A DNA stretch of 64,000 bases from Doryteuthis pealeii (GCA_023376005.1 CM042150.1:74308131-74372130); one strand, 5' to 3'; shown: positions 34,567 to 44,795, counted from the first letter of the stretch. Translations and numbers: made by a program. The notes: a model not told the origin generated them from the letters alone.

Positions 34567-36030
34567 GTAGTACATGAATGAATGTGTGTGATTATATCAG
34601 TTTTCTCAAATTTTATTGTATCATGGTACAGTGAGAAATATAATTGATTTACATGAAATACCAATTTATTTAATATTTACTCAGAAAGCAATGTTCTACT
34701 GCAAATATTAAAAAAAGTATTTTTATCTATCTTTAAATATTCAATTACTTTGGTGGCAAGTTGCTTGAGGCAGCCCAGTGCACAACATTGCCAAACTTTT
34801 CAATGTTGCTAAAACAAAAAACAAACAAATTTGCAAACCATTCCATTTTCTTTTCATCTGTCACTAAAAAGATTTCATTTTTTTTTTTTACAAAATCCAA
34901 GGATAAGACCATGAGACAAGAAACTCTGTGACAAAGGAAAGACAAATATAAACTGAACTTGTTTGTTTGGTTTTATTTTTATTATTCCCAAAGGGGAGGA
35001 GGTGGAAAATCACTAACAGTAAGGGTGAAAGATAATTATTAGGACCCACATTTCAATGATGTGAGCACCATTTCAAAGCTTATATTTGAAAATCAAAATA
35101 AGGGAAAGATAACTGGCGTACATACATGTCAGAAAGTCAGAGATCATTTCAACATTGTATTTATATTTTTAATTGAACCTCCTTTCTAAAATCATATGAA
35201 AATCAATATTTTTCAAAATTGATAAACCAAAAGAAATTGTCCTGAAGTAAAACATTATTCAATTATTCTTTCAACAAGACTCATCTGGTTCAGGAGTGTT
35301 AAATTGGAAGTTAGATATATAGTAATGGTGACTTTGCTGCAGAGCAACAACTATCATCAGCACCACGTAAAGATAAGACAAATGATCTAGAAATACGATG
35401 CATATTGACAAAATTGGAAGAGATTCATAGATGGCATCACTAGAACTAGAAGAGCATTGTATTTTGTTGATGATGATGAGGCAGAACTCCAGTAAAACTA
35501 ACTTTATAGGGTTACATTATGGCACACAGAACTGCACATATAAAGAACAAGTAATATATTTAATGTATATAATAGTGGTAAGTAAAAGCATTTTTTAAAA
35601 TTTTAATTTAACTAGCCAATTCATTTGTCTTAAATTTTTAGCAGAAGAAAAAGGAGAAAAAAAACTTTTACAATTAATTATACTAAAAAAAATCTCACTT
35701 TTTGTTTCTATACTGTCTTCTGTCAAACATGGTGAAGATGAAACAAAGAAAAAATATTTTGAAAAGTTTATAAAATGTTATCTTTATTTTAGTTCTATTG
35801 TTAGCTATAAAACAAAAATATATACTAAAGTCAATATGATTAATGATTGATATTTCAAAAAACCATTGATCAATAATATAAATAACAATATGCACTTGAC
35901 TGTTTATGATAAATGTAAGAAAACTATAAAATAATACAATTATCAGAAAATGTTTTCCCTATATATTTACAGTTTGAATGCATCTTTTTTTCTCTTTTTT
36001 TCTGTTTTTGAGTACATTAATCTTCCTTCG

Positions 36031-36063
36031 TTTTTTTTTTTTTTTTTTTTTGGTGGGGGGGGG
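36031..36063. repeat. T-run followed by G-run
   Basis: About 21 thymines followed by GG T GGGGGGGGG. This homopolymer pair could be unstable in assemblies. Confidence 0.95.
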
Positions 36064-36364
36064 AATAATAAAAACTAAAGTTTTTGAATTTACTATTACA
36101 TATTATAGAAAATAAAGTCTGGAATATATTTTCAGTTGAAATTACGACAAATTTTGATCACATGAACAAACAAACTTGCAATCAGTTTATTCAACCAAAG
36201 TTTTGTTTTCACCTGAACTGAATGAAATTTAACACTCATTAAATAAACCTTTAAAAAATTTTCTTGCTTGTATTTTTATTTTTTTAATTGGGTAAATTTA
36301 ATACAGATTTACACAAACATATATATATATATTTGTGTATATGTGTATGTGTGAGTAAAAGTTG

Positions 36365-36470
36365 AAGAACACTGAATAAAAACACAAACAATTACCATCA
36401 ATTAATATTTTGCCTTTATTGATTTAAGAGGTTTCTTCAGAATATTATTGTTTTGAAGCAGACTGCTATA
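36365..36470 (-). repeat. Retroelement tail with degenerate hammerhead-like core
   Basis: On the minus strand CTGAAGA is followed by AACCTC..AAAGGC and AAAATATTAATTG. The layout matches the tail family near 54.8 kb, but the GAAA box reads CAAAA. ATATTAATTG..AATTGTTTGTGTT links it to the inverted repeat at 30.98 kb. Confidence 0.4.
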
Positions 36471-36474
36471 TATA

Positions 36475-37800
36475 TAGAATGAAAAAGTAGACAAGTAAGA
36501 TAGAGGAAAGAGGGGGGTGTATTGAAAGGTATGAGGCAGAGTAGAAGAGGAGGAGGAAGAGAGGGGGGAAGAGAGGAGGGGGAGGAGGTGCCACCAATGA
36601 TATGGTAGATTGTAAATTCTGCTGATGGGGTTGGGTGATTAAAAGATTTAGGTGAAATCTTGTGTGGAGTGGAAGAAGACTTTTTGGAATATTAGAAATG
36701 CTGGTCGTCTATAAATATATATAACCATGTAAAAAATGATGTTTTTATTTCACTCTTTTAAGTGAAAGAAGGCAATCGCTTGACTGAATAAGCAATATCT
36801 CTGATGACAAATGAAAGAAGCAGTTGGAATAAATGATCCTAGAAAAGGACAAAGATGACTTACAAGTTACTTATATGGCTTTAAAATGAATGCAAAGAGA
36901 CAATTCAGATATTTCATCTAACCAGGTGGACACTGCGTAAGACTGTAATGGAGGTAAAGAATAATCAAATAGAATGAATGGTTTTCAGTTTTACTTCAGA
37001 CAACAGCAACATGAGAATGAGAAGTAATTACACTTCTAACGTCTGAGGAATTCCTTTTAAAAACCAGCTTAGCTTTCTTCATTTTCTATCAGACATTATA
37101 AGAAGTGGAAATTTGGTTTCTATAGAAGGAAAAAAATGTGTTTAAGTTTACTTGTGTATATTAGTGCATAAAATGATTAGAAATGTGTGAAAGAAATAAG
37201 AAAATAAAGGATCATGCAAAGGAATAGAAAAAAGAAAGATAAAAATTATAAAGAAAAAGAGGATGAATTTTAAACAGGGAAGATTGGTAGAAAAGAGTAA
37301 AGACAGAAAGGAAGAAAGAATTTGTGAAAAATTTGCAAAAGAAGAAAGGAAAATAGTACTAAGAAAAGAAATGTAAAAAGTAAAGGAGACAAAATGAGAG
37401 CGAGATATGAAGTGAAAATGACAGAAGAATGTGAGAGAAAAACAGAAAAAATAATAGAAAATAATTTTAATGATATAAGAATAAAGATGGAGATATTGTA
37501 AAGTTAAAATGGCTGAAATGAATTCAGCAATAACAATTTTTTTAAAGAAAAGAGAAGATATTTAGAAAAGAAAAAAATTAAACTATAAGTTGAGAATAGA
37601 AAAAAAAGAAGCTATTCAATTAAGTATTTATAAAAAAAACATTTCCAAAGAAAATCAATTAATGGAGGAAGTCAAAGAAAAGCCTTAATGAGTTCATAAA
37701 AAGATAGTAAAGTTGAAAGTGTGAATGAAGAAAATATAAATGAAAATAGGGGTTGGGTGGGTGATTAAGAATGAGTGAAGAAAAAAGTAAAGTGATTCAA
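36475..37800. repeat. Long purine-rich plus strand
   Basis: The stretch 36475-36595 is almost pure purine (GAGGAGGAGGAAGAGAGG and similar). From about 37100 to 37800 the plus strand is dominated by A and G with few pyrimidines (GAAAGGAAGAAAG, AAAGAAGAAAGGAAAATAG). No frame longer than 60 codons is open. It is either a degenerate purine microsatellite field or an element with strong strand bias. Confidence 0.65.
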
Positions 37801-37841
37801 ATTTTTAAAGAAATAACTAAATTTATTATTTGTCATGGTCC

Positions 37842-37968
37842 TATTTTTATATGTATGTTACTGTAAAATTTTATATGTATGTTATTGTAACATAGCTAAA
37901 ATTTTTATATGTATGTTACTGTAACACAGCTAAAATTTTATATGTATGTTACTGTAACACAGCTAAAA
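37842..37968 (+). repeat. Minisatellite, unit about 34 bp, four copies
   Basis: The unit TTTTATATGTATGTTACTG plus TAACACAGCTAAAA occurs four times in a row, the first copy lacking its last ten bases. The third and fourth copies are nearly identical. Confidence 0.93.
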
Positions 37969-38139
37969 CAGCAAGACTTTTGTTAGAGCAATAGCATTAA
38001 AATACTTTAATTAAGAGAATAAAGCAATTTTCAAACCAAATAAGAAAATTATCATTAATAATAATAATAGTAGATGGCTTGTGTCCATACGCAACTTGAT
38101 CATTAACCTACCACACACACACACATATATATACATATA

Positions 38140-38400
38140 TAAGTTAAGGCAGTGTGGAGGCAATGATGCCCGGTTACTGACAGTTTCTCCCCTATGCGAT
38201 CTTCAGACTTTATATATAAGATAAAATGAAAATTCTTCCAAGCTGAAGCCATATCAGTGTTATTGTATGGCTGCACAACTTGGATGCTAAGTAAATGCTT
38301 GGAGAAAAAGTTAGATGGGAACTGTACAAGGATGCTGCATGCTGTCTTCAACATATTTTAGAAGTATCACCCCACAAAAAAACAGCTGTACTACCACATT
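38140..38400 (+). mobile_element. YADD-type LINE, C-terminal fragment
   Basis: SDFIYKIK, then KFFQAEAISVLLYGCTTW, then LEKKLDGNCTRMLHAVFN and HPTKKQLYYH, the block after the RT domain of the LINE at 9.5-11 kb. One in-frame stop precedes the FFQ motif. Sequence to about 38560 may be the rest of the 3' part but is not clearly alignable by eye. Confidence 0.82.
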
Positions 38401-38879
38401 AGAAAAAATTATTCTCCTTACAAACTCTATGATGAAACTTGGCATATGAACCCCCTTGAACTCAAGGAGAATTTCATAGATATCTGCAGGCAGAGGGGTG
38501 GAAGGAAATGATGGTAACTGGTACATTTTTCCTTAGAATTGGTCAGCAAGGTCTAATTCATCCAGAAAGTAAATAAAATTGCCATATGCAGGGATGCCTC
38601 TCTCCCATTCATGGGGACTGAGATATTTTGGAAGAAAATGATAGAACAGGACTCATCTGAAGAGAAAGGAAATAGAATGGATATTAGTTTAACAAATGTG
38701 TATTAGTATATCATTATGAAGATCGGACAATGCTGGGTTATTCTGCTAGTATGTGTGTATATATATATATATATAAGTGTATTTAGGCAGCATTTTTTCT
38801 TTTATACAGGTTTCGTTGAATTAAAAAAAATTAATACGTAACAATGTCTCTTCCACTGACACTAACGGAAAAATCAATT

Positions 38880-39290
38880 TAATCATTTATTACAAAAAAT
38901 TCAAAACTACAAATCTGGTCACCTGCAACAACACCTCCCCAAAACTATGCGTCTTAATGAGACCAATATCGTGTATGAATTTAAATGTAACGTAGGAGAC
39001 TGTCTCTCCAAAATCAATAATACATATATTGGCCACACGACAACAACATTATCACGTAGATTAACCCTACACTTATCAGATTCCAGCTCCATTAATCAAC
39101 ATCTTAAAACACATTCATGCCCCCCCTCTACCTACCTACCGCAAAATTCTAACTGAAAATACACACACACTATATAGAGAAAAAAACTTCAAATAATTGA
39201 AGCTTTATATATAAAACAAAAAAAAACTACCCTAAACAAAATAAACTTTGAAATAAGTCAACATATCCTAAAAATGCTTATAATTTTCCG
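38880..39290 (+). pseudogene. Penelope-like GIY-YIG endonuclease relic
   Basis: In one frame (from 38882) IIYYKKFKTTNLVTCNN matches the linker after the Penelope RT. A one-base frameshift near 38937-38945 leads to NETNIVYEFKCN, VGDC, NTYIGHTTTTLSRRLTLHLS and INQHLKTHSC. These are the VYxF-C..C..YIGxTxxxLxxRLxxH signature of Penelope GIY-YIG domains; the tyrosine-glycine pair, the arginine and the histidine are kept. After a stop, broken remains of the final block (EALYIKQKK-like, LNKINFE) reach about 39290. The domain would act in target-primed reverse transcription in the nucleus. This copy cannot make a full protein. Confidence 0.85.
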
Positions 39291-39462
39291 CCTACATTAC
39301 TTCCATTATCCCCCCCCTTTACACCTCCAAAAAAATCACCACTGCTTTGTTCAAACTACTACCATTCCAAAAACCTCCCACTACCAATTGATATTACCTC
39401 CCACTAATTCCTTGCTTCTACTCGTTTTAACGAAACGAGACACTATTCCATCGTTTTCCCTC

Positions 39463-39505
39463 CTGAGGATGGCAAAGTGTATTGCCGAAAGCGCTAGTGA
39501 TGAAA
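39463..39505 (+). ncRNA. Hammerhead-like core in Penelope 3' region
   Basis: CTGAGGA (position 7 of the core tolerates any base), a five-pair helix GGCAA/TTGCC with a short loop, then GAAA and GCGCTA. The outer helix cannot be formed convincingly, so it is a degenerate motif. Confidence 0.4.
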
Positions 39506-39620
39506 CATTCGGTGGACTGGTATACCAGTTCTACCCTGACACCAGAAAGATGGCCCGAAGATTAGAAAGGATCAACGAAAGACTTGTCAGACAGGAATTG
39601 TCTGTTCAATTCAACGAAAC

Positions 39621-39623
<3 letters not shown>

Positions 39624-39652
<29 letters not shown>
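39624..39652. repeat. (TA)n microsatellite
   Basis: TA tract touching the right terminal repeat of the Penelope-like element. Confidence 0.96.
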
Positions 39653-39657
<5 letters not shown>

Positions 39658-39810
39658 AACAGGAGTAATTGAACAATGTCTAATATTACACATTTCAAGT
39701 CACTAGTGATTTCTTTATATATTTACTTTATTGTTATTATTGACAACCGTTACTTTTGCCTTTCCTGTATATGAATTGGATTGGTAATTTTCGAATATTT
39801 TCTCATCAAA

Positions 39811-39842
39811 ATGTCATCATCATCATCATCATCGTCATCATC
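39811..39842. repeat. (TCA)n microsatellite
   Basis: About ten trinucleotide units with one CG-containing variant. The serine run in the 72-aa frame at 39781-39999 is this repeat. Confidence 0.94.
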
Positions 39843-40234
39843 TACATTGTTAAGCCATTTTGAATGCATTGCTGAGCAAAGGTTTTACTCAATTCCTTCC
39901 AATAACGACATTAAATGTGTGCAATGTCTAACCAGCCAATTTCACTATCTCATCTCTTCATCTTCTGTCTGGTCATTTCTTATTCCGTTTGTTCAATAAA
40001 ATTTCATTCTTTATTAAATAAGAAACACAGAACAATTATTCAACATAATCGCCTTTTGATATCTGCCACTTTCGGGTTGCCTTTACTTGAACTGTAGATT
40101 TATTTGTGATAGAATAAGACCAATATCAGATCATCGTGTTTCAACATTGGCATTTTGGCATCGTTGTTATCATTTCTGAAGCTTCTTCCAATCAGAGGAG
40201 AATAAATAGAAACAAACACCATCCAGGGGAGCCA

Positions 40235-40237
<3 letters not shown>

Positions 40238-40286
<49 letters not shown>
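40238..40286. repeat. (TA)n microsatellite
   Basis: TA tract at the 3' end of the SINE-B fragment that follows. A shorter TA tract stands at the same place before the second copy (40734-40742). Confidence 0.97.
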
Positions 40287-40287
<1 letters not shown>

Positions 40288-40372
40288 AAGCCCTCCGCAT
40301 GAGCAAGATGTAACACAAGGTCAATTTTTTAGCACAGTAACAGGTTTGAATTCAGAGTTTTCTTTCTTTCAA
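40285..40372 (-). mobile_element. SINE-B 3' fragment, twin of the copy at 40743
   Basis: The minus-strand 3' end of SINE-B, nearly identical over about 75 bases to the start of the next copy (CCAAGCCCTCCNCATGAGCA, GATGTAACACAAGGTC, AATTTTTTAGCACAG). It stops at TTTTCTTTCTTTCAATG. These two copies resemble each other more than any other pair, which points to a local duplication. Confidence 0.85.
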
Positions 40373-40462
40373 TGTTTGTTTACTTAACCTCATACTGTCG
40401 TGTAGCAAGTCAATAAAAAGTGGAATATAAATAAGTTCAAAACAAACAAAACAAAAGAATCT

Positions 40463-40640
40463 GGGAATGGCCAGCTAGTGTAATGGTTAGAGTCCTTGCC
40501 TGTCAGCTTGGCAGTCGAGGTTTCAAGTCATACACGGAGCAGTCTCACATGTCTATAACCTTGCTGATGAGACCTAATAGGTTGAAATGTACATTCAGGG
40601 ATTGACATTTTCTCGATTTGTTTAGCCTTACATTTGAACA
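40463..40640 (+). mobile_element. SINE-C: tRNA-Asp-like head plus hammerhead
   Basis: A tRNA-like head carries an A box TAGTGTAATGG (40476-40486), an anticodon-arm-like segment CTTGCCTGTCAGC with GTC where tRNA-Asp has its anticodon, and a B box GGTTTCAAGTC (40519-40529, one extra T). It is followed by a complete type I hammerhead at 40549-40608 and a short AT-rich tail. Short elements that couple a polymerase III promoter with a hammerhead are known from schistosomes, and hammerhead-bearing small retroelements are known from many invertebrates. Only one copy is in this window, so its 3' boundary (taken at about 40640) is a guess. Confidence 0.75.
40549..40608 (+). ncRNA. Type I hammerhead ribozyme
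   Basis: Core box CTGATGA at 40564-40570 and GAAA at 40584-40587. Helix II is GACC/GGTT around TAATA (40571-40583). Helix III is two pairs, A40587-T40594 and T40588-A40593, closing a GTAC loop; such short helices are typical of hammerheads in small retroelements. The cleavage triplet is ATT, with the cut expected after 40595. Helix I has an inner part CCTTG/CAGGG (40559-40563 with 40596-40600) and an outer part ATGTC/GACAT (40549-40553 with 40604-40608). The unpaired TATAA and ATT between them could form the usual contact with loop II. All conserved core bases are present. Self-cleavage itself is inference. Confidence 0.85.
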
Positions 40641-40742
40641 TATATTCCCGCCTAAATTCATTAATTATTAACTAATTAATTTTCAAAATTAGGTATGACT
40701 TCAATTAAGCACATATCCTTCAAAAAAAAAAAAATATATATA

Positions 40743-40984
40743 TTTACCAAGCCCTCCACATGAGCAGGATGTAACACAAGGTCAATTTTTTAGCACAGTT
40801 TAACAGGTTTGAATTCAGAGTTTTCTTTCTCCTAGACTGGTTACCTAACCAAGGTTTAAGAGCCCAGTCTGCCCTACTATTTGCCTATATTTTGAGGGAG
40901 AGTAGTTGGTTGCATACCTTTCCCAAGGGCATTAGCACTATGTGGTATATAAACAGCTTCGTCCAGTATTTGAGCCAGTAGATA
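40743..40984 (-). mobile_element. SINE-B, near full length
   Basis: Minus-strand copy from CCAAGCCCTCCACATGAGCA to TCCAGTATTTGAGCCA, where the B box is mutated. The head with the A box is missing. See the twin fragment at 40285-40372. Confidence 0.87.
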
Positions 40985-41491
40985 ACAATGCAGCAGAAAG
41001 TTTCACATCTCAAATGCAGCACATACTTTTCAAGTGCCAATTGAAGCCAATTGGCTGAAGATATGAAATCAACTTTGACACAAATTTTCAGTTGAATAAG
41101 TCATCAGATTTCCTTCTAATGGTCCCCAATTTTTGCTGCATCGACATTAACACAACTCAGAAAAAGTGATATGGTTAGAAGGTCTTTCAATATCTGGGTC
41201 GATGTAGATTGGAATTTGGATTTATCTGAAATCATGTGGCAGACACATTCTTTAAAATTCTCAAGAAATCTTTTTTTCTAATCATTTAATAATTTCAATG
41301 CATATAAAAATAATGATTGCAAAGACCCCAAACTATTCAACTTCAACACCAACCACTTACAAAATAAAAATATTTGCTAATATTTTACACTTGACACATT
41401 GGGAAAACACTAATAGCAGGGAAATTGTATCCATCTGTTCTTTTCCATTTTACTATTCTCTTCTTTCTCCCTTTATCTTTTTCTCACTCGA

Positions 41492-41514
41492 GATATATAT
41501 ATATATATATATAT
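41492..41514. repeat. (TA)n microsatellite
   Basis: A TA tract within otherwise unassigned sequence between 41000 and 41830. That stretch has no recognised element and no gene. Confidence 0.94.
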
Positions 41515-41829
41515 CCCAAGAATTAATGACCACCCTATCTGCAGAAAGATAAGAATACTCCTCCCCCCATGAACGAAAAAAGACAGAGTGTTGTAAATAT
41601 GACACTAACTTTGATCTGGTAAGGTCCAATTCCAGAGCTCTGGAGTGTAGTGATGACCGGCTTTTATTCAGATAGAGGAAGTTGGGTAAGGTGCTGGACT
41701 ATACCCTTAGAGGAAGTAAGTAGGGAACGTACAATAGATTATAATATAACACCTACCTTTTATAATTGTCCTTACTGGGATGACAATAGTGTTATTTTAC
41801 ATAAGTCCCTCAAGTATGGTGGTTGTTTA

Positions 41830-44040
41830 ACATCAATTCCAGTTTGGGTAAAGTTTCTACCCAGAAATTGAAATTTGTTGGCAGGTTCTGTCGAGCTACT
41901 CTTCCTGGATGTGATAGCTACAGGCAGTGAAGTTACTACTTCTGGTTGTGAGAGACTCTATGCTATCTGCAAACTGCATGTGATAATTAAGGTTTCTGAA
42001 TTGATCGCAGATTTTATCTTGATTTGTTACTTTGCATCTCTGAGTCAGTCTTTCATCATGGATCAAGAGAAAATTAATGACATGCTCAGATTCGGTCTGG
42101 AAGTTATTCTCGTCTCTCAGGATCATGATTGCATGTAAGCGATGTACATGGTTTTTCCTTTGATGTAAACGATGTTGATGTGATATTTCTGAGAATGAAG
42201 AAGCATCACTTGTAGACGTTTAGACGCTTTTACAAGGGATTTATTTACTATGGCTTCCAGTGGTTTATGATCAGTGTGGTTCTTTTTTTGACCATATGTG
42301 TACTGGTGAAACTTTTATCACACAATTACAAGCATCTTTTCAATGTAAATATATTTGCTTTGCATTTGATATAGCTCTACTTACATACGCTCTAGACTTT
42401 CTTTGCTTTTGGAGAACAGCAACTATTTCTTTTGAACTGGCATCAGATTGAATTACAGTCCTCTTTCTGGTTATTTTAGGTGTTCTGTGATAATTTGTTT
42501 CATTTCTTTAAACATTGCATAATGTAAGTGAGACTACATACATGAAACATCTTATGAATTGGTTTCCAGATAGGTTCCATAACTGTGGATAGTCATGGCA
42601 TAAATCTTTCTAGGTAACTGACTATTCAGTAAAATCGCTGTACTTCTTTGATGGAAGTTGGCAGTTGCAGCTTGATGATTGCATCAATTTTAGATCTGGG
42701 ATTGACAATCTCATGAAGCTTATTGATTATTGCTTTTCCCTATTCAGGTTGATTGTGACATTGCAGTGTTGCAGTACTTTTGGATTTGTATAATGGTCAG
42801 CTGCTGATTGTTGAAATTCATCTCATGAACCAAACACAATTGTCATTTGTAACGTATGTGACTCCATTGAAACCATCAAGGGTGAGCTGAAATAATTCGG
42901 AACTCACACAGATTCAAAATAGGAATCTGAGCCATCGATACTGACCAAATCCCATTTGGAAAATAATGAGATGACTGGATTCTTTGTCTAAGTGCCAGTA
43001 TACAGATATGACATCAACATTAGTAAAGTATTTCACATTTGTTAATTTTGGCAACACTTTCTCAATTATGGGTTGTTGATATCACTCACATTTCAAGGGT
43101 TTGTACAAGGGTCTGGGATCGATGCAGATTTGAACATCATCAGATTACTTAGTGATAATGACTGTCTAACTGTTCAAGTCCACTGGTTCGTTAACAGGGA
43201 TTATAACTTAACAAGTTCGTCTAGTCTTCTTTTTTTTATTTGAGGAATCATGGAGACTGATATGCATCTAGGTGCAGCCATATTTGGTGTGATCATTTTA
43301 TCAACATGTCGGTGCAAGTAATGATTCCTGTTCCCCTTAATGGGGAACAGGAATCATTACTTGCACCGACATGTCCAAATTTTCAATCAGTAATTGTTTT
43401 CATTCTGACTCTTAGATGATATTGGTAATGTCGTCATTGTGCATTGTTAATAGGTTCATTTATTGACTTACCCATTTTCCTAGCAATGAGACCAGGTCAT
43501 CAAACATTAGAGTAAATTCAACCAAGTACTTTTGGGGGTCTTCAGGTTGCATAACATGACATCTACCAATGGCTGTTATCATGGTCTTAAATTTATTATA
43601 AATAAAATAGCAGTATCTAACATGGCTGACTATTAAACATACATGTTTGTGTTCTTGCTTGTGTTTCCAAAAAATATGTTTTCAGCTTCAACTTTGGCCC
43701 TGTTCCAGATATGCTATTTCTTGGGAACCTATTCAGGCTTGACTGTACATACTTTTGTAGAATCATATCTACAGTGGCACCACAATCCACTTGAAACTTG
43801 ATATTTTGTTTACTGTCATGTTAGCATATATTGCTTTATGTGATTTTTCTCTTTCAGAACTCACACATGTTCAGTGTCATTAAGAGACTTTATACTTAGG
43901 TTGGACCAATGATGATTTTCCATTGAGGAGTTTGTTCAAGACACTTCATAGCAAAATGGTTCCTATTGTTACAGAGTCTAATTGTTTGACCCCACGCAAG
44001 AAATGTCACTTTTATGTTATCTTCTTAGGACTTTCAAGAA
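41830..44040 (-). mobile_element. Ty3/gypsy-type retrotransposon, pol relic
   Basis: Read from right to left: a zinc-knuckle remnant (CNNRNHFAMKC, about 43990-43940); a protease with QVDCGATVDMI (about 43790), where the usual DTGA or DSGA reads DCGA; the RT with PRCISVSM, KKRRLDELVKL, IIPVNEPVD and VQICIDPRPLYK (43280-43110). Next come YFTNVDVISVYWHL, MGFGQYRWL and a VQRFY..VSYLERFMP..L block (about 42660-42580), then QSDASSKEIVAVLQ. RNase H follows with DHKPLEAIVNKSLVKASKRLQ (split by eye; about 42280-42210) and YHINIVYIKGKTMYIA. Then comes the linker SEHVINFLLIHDERL that precedes integrase in this group. Integrase is not found. Stops, frameshifts and a 33-bp inverted duplication inside RT make it non-functional. 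Confidence 0.88.
43304..43374. repeat. Perfect inverted repeat, 33-bp arms
   Basis: Arms 43304-43336 and 43342-43374 with spacer TTAAT; both arms match without a mismatch. The left arm fits the gypsy reading frame upstream of the RT; the right arm is a backward copy of it inserted into the element. Confidence 0.97.
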
Positions 44041-44649
44041 TGACATGCAAGTAAACATTTTAAAAAAGTAGTAAAACCTTTACATACACTGTACACCTAC
44101 CTAAGTTGATACTCACTAAATATCTTTTGTAAACATTACCAAAGAAAAACAACATAAAAAGACAAAGTCTGATTAAACTCAACCTCCTGTTATATTTGTT
44201 TTACTGTTTGCTTTTTTTTATTTATAATTACTTTCAACTTAAAAAAACCTTTTTTATAACAGCACTCAGAAAATGTCTTGGTTAGAATATTCTGCTACAT
44301 TTTGTTACTAACAATTCGGTATAACGTAACTGAAGCATCCCATGGAGATTCAAATATATTTGTGAATTTTTTATGCTTAATAACGAGTAAACAATAAATT
44401 TCTACTTGATATAATAAGTAAGAATATAGAAATAGAATGAAAACTATTGAAACATCAAATGAGCAAATGAGCAAATAAGTGAAGAGCAAATAAAAGCTGA
44501 GAGAGAAATATTTCCTCTGTACCAAATCACATTATTTCTTGCCGTTCTTATCACGCTTTTCTTGCAAATGTTTTTAAGACTCCAACTCATCTAAACGCAA
44601 TTCAAAGAGACATTTACAAAGACAACCACATCTCCTCATTCGTCTGAGA

Positions 44650-44795
44650 TAAAGTGATTCCTCGCCAACTGTTGCGTTCAAAGTAACTCTCTCTGATGTA
44701 CTGAGAAAAAGATGGCGGATTACAGATGAAACAAAATTTTATTTTGCCTTCAGCTCATTTCATTCGTTCAGTCAAGCAAGTAAATGTTTAAAGTG
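44650..44795 (-). mobile_element. LTR end plus primer-site fragment, copy 1
   Basis: On the minus strand the LTR would end in CGCAACA (plus strand TGTTGCG at 44670). TGGCGAGGAATC, a TGG-starting primer-binding-site candidate, follows. The LTR part contains TCAGTACATCAGAGAGAG and GGCAAAATAAAATTTTG. It lies upstream, on the same strand, of the gypsy-type pol relic, where its 5' LTR is expected; the gag region between is not recognisable. Confidence 0.55.

Larger units (their letters stand above)
31401..36030. other. AT-rich spacer with microsatellites
   Basis: Holds a SINE-B fragment at 32533-32602, (TTA)n at 32922-32968, (TA)n at 33484-33528 and 34536-34566, and a short (TG)n near 33729. No coding region was recognised. 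The stretch 33230-33410 is less AT-rich but has no open frame or known motif. Confidence 0.55.
38808..39625 (+). mobile_element. Penelope-like element, 5'-truncated
   Basis: Bounded by an inverted repeat: ACAGGTTTCGTTGAATT at about 38807-38823 and its complement AATTCAACGAAACCTGT at about 39609-39625. Both are backed by TA tracts (38757-38774 and 39624-39652). Inside are the end of the RT domain, a GIY-YIG endonuclease domain and a 3' untranslated region that contains a hammerhead-like core at about 39466-39500. Penelope-like elements are known for a GIY-YIG domain, complex terminal repeats and hammerhead motifs. The RT core is absent. The 126-aa frame at 39274-39654 is this 3' region and not a separate gene. 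Confidence 0.85.

Noticed and set aside
39274..39654. 126-aa plus-strand open frame
   Set aside because: Lies in the 3' untranslated region of the Penelope-like element and ends in the TA repeat. No conserved motif.
40463..40535. Functional tRNA-Asp gene
   Set aside because: The B box has an extra T, the 3' acceptor strand does not pair with the 5' end, and a hammerhead follows. It is the head of a SINE.
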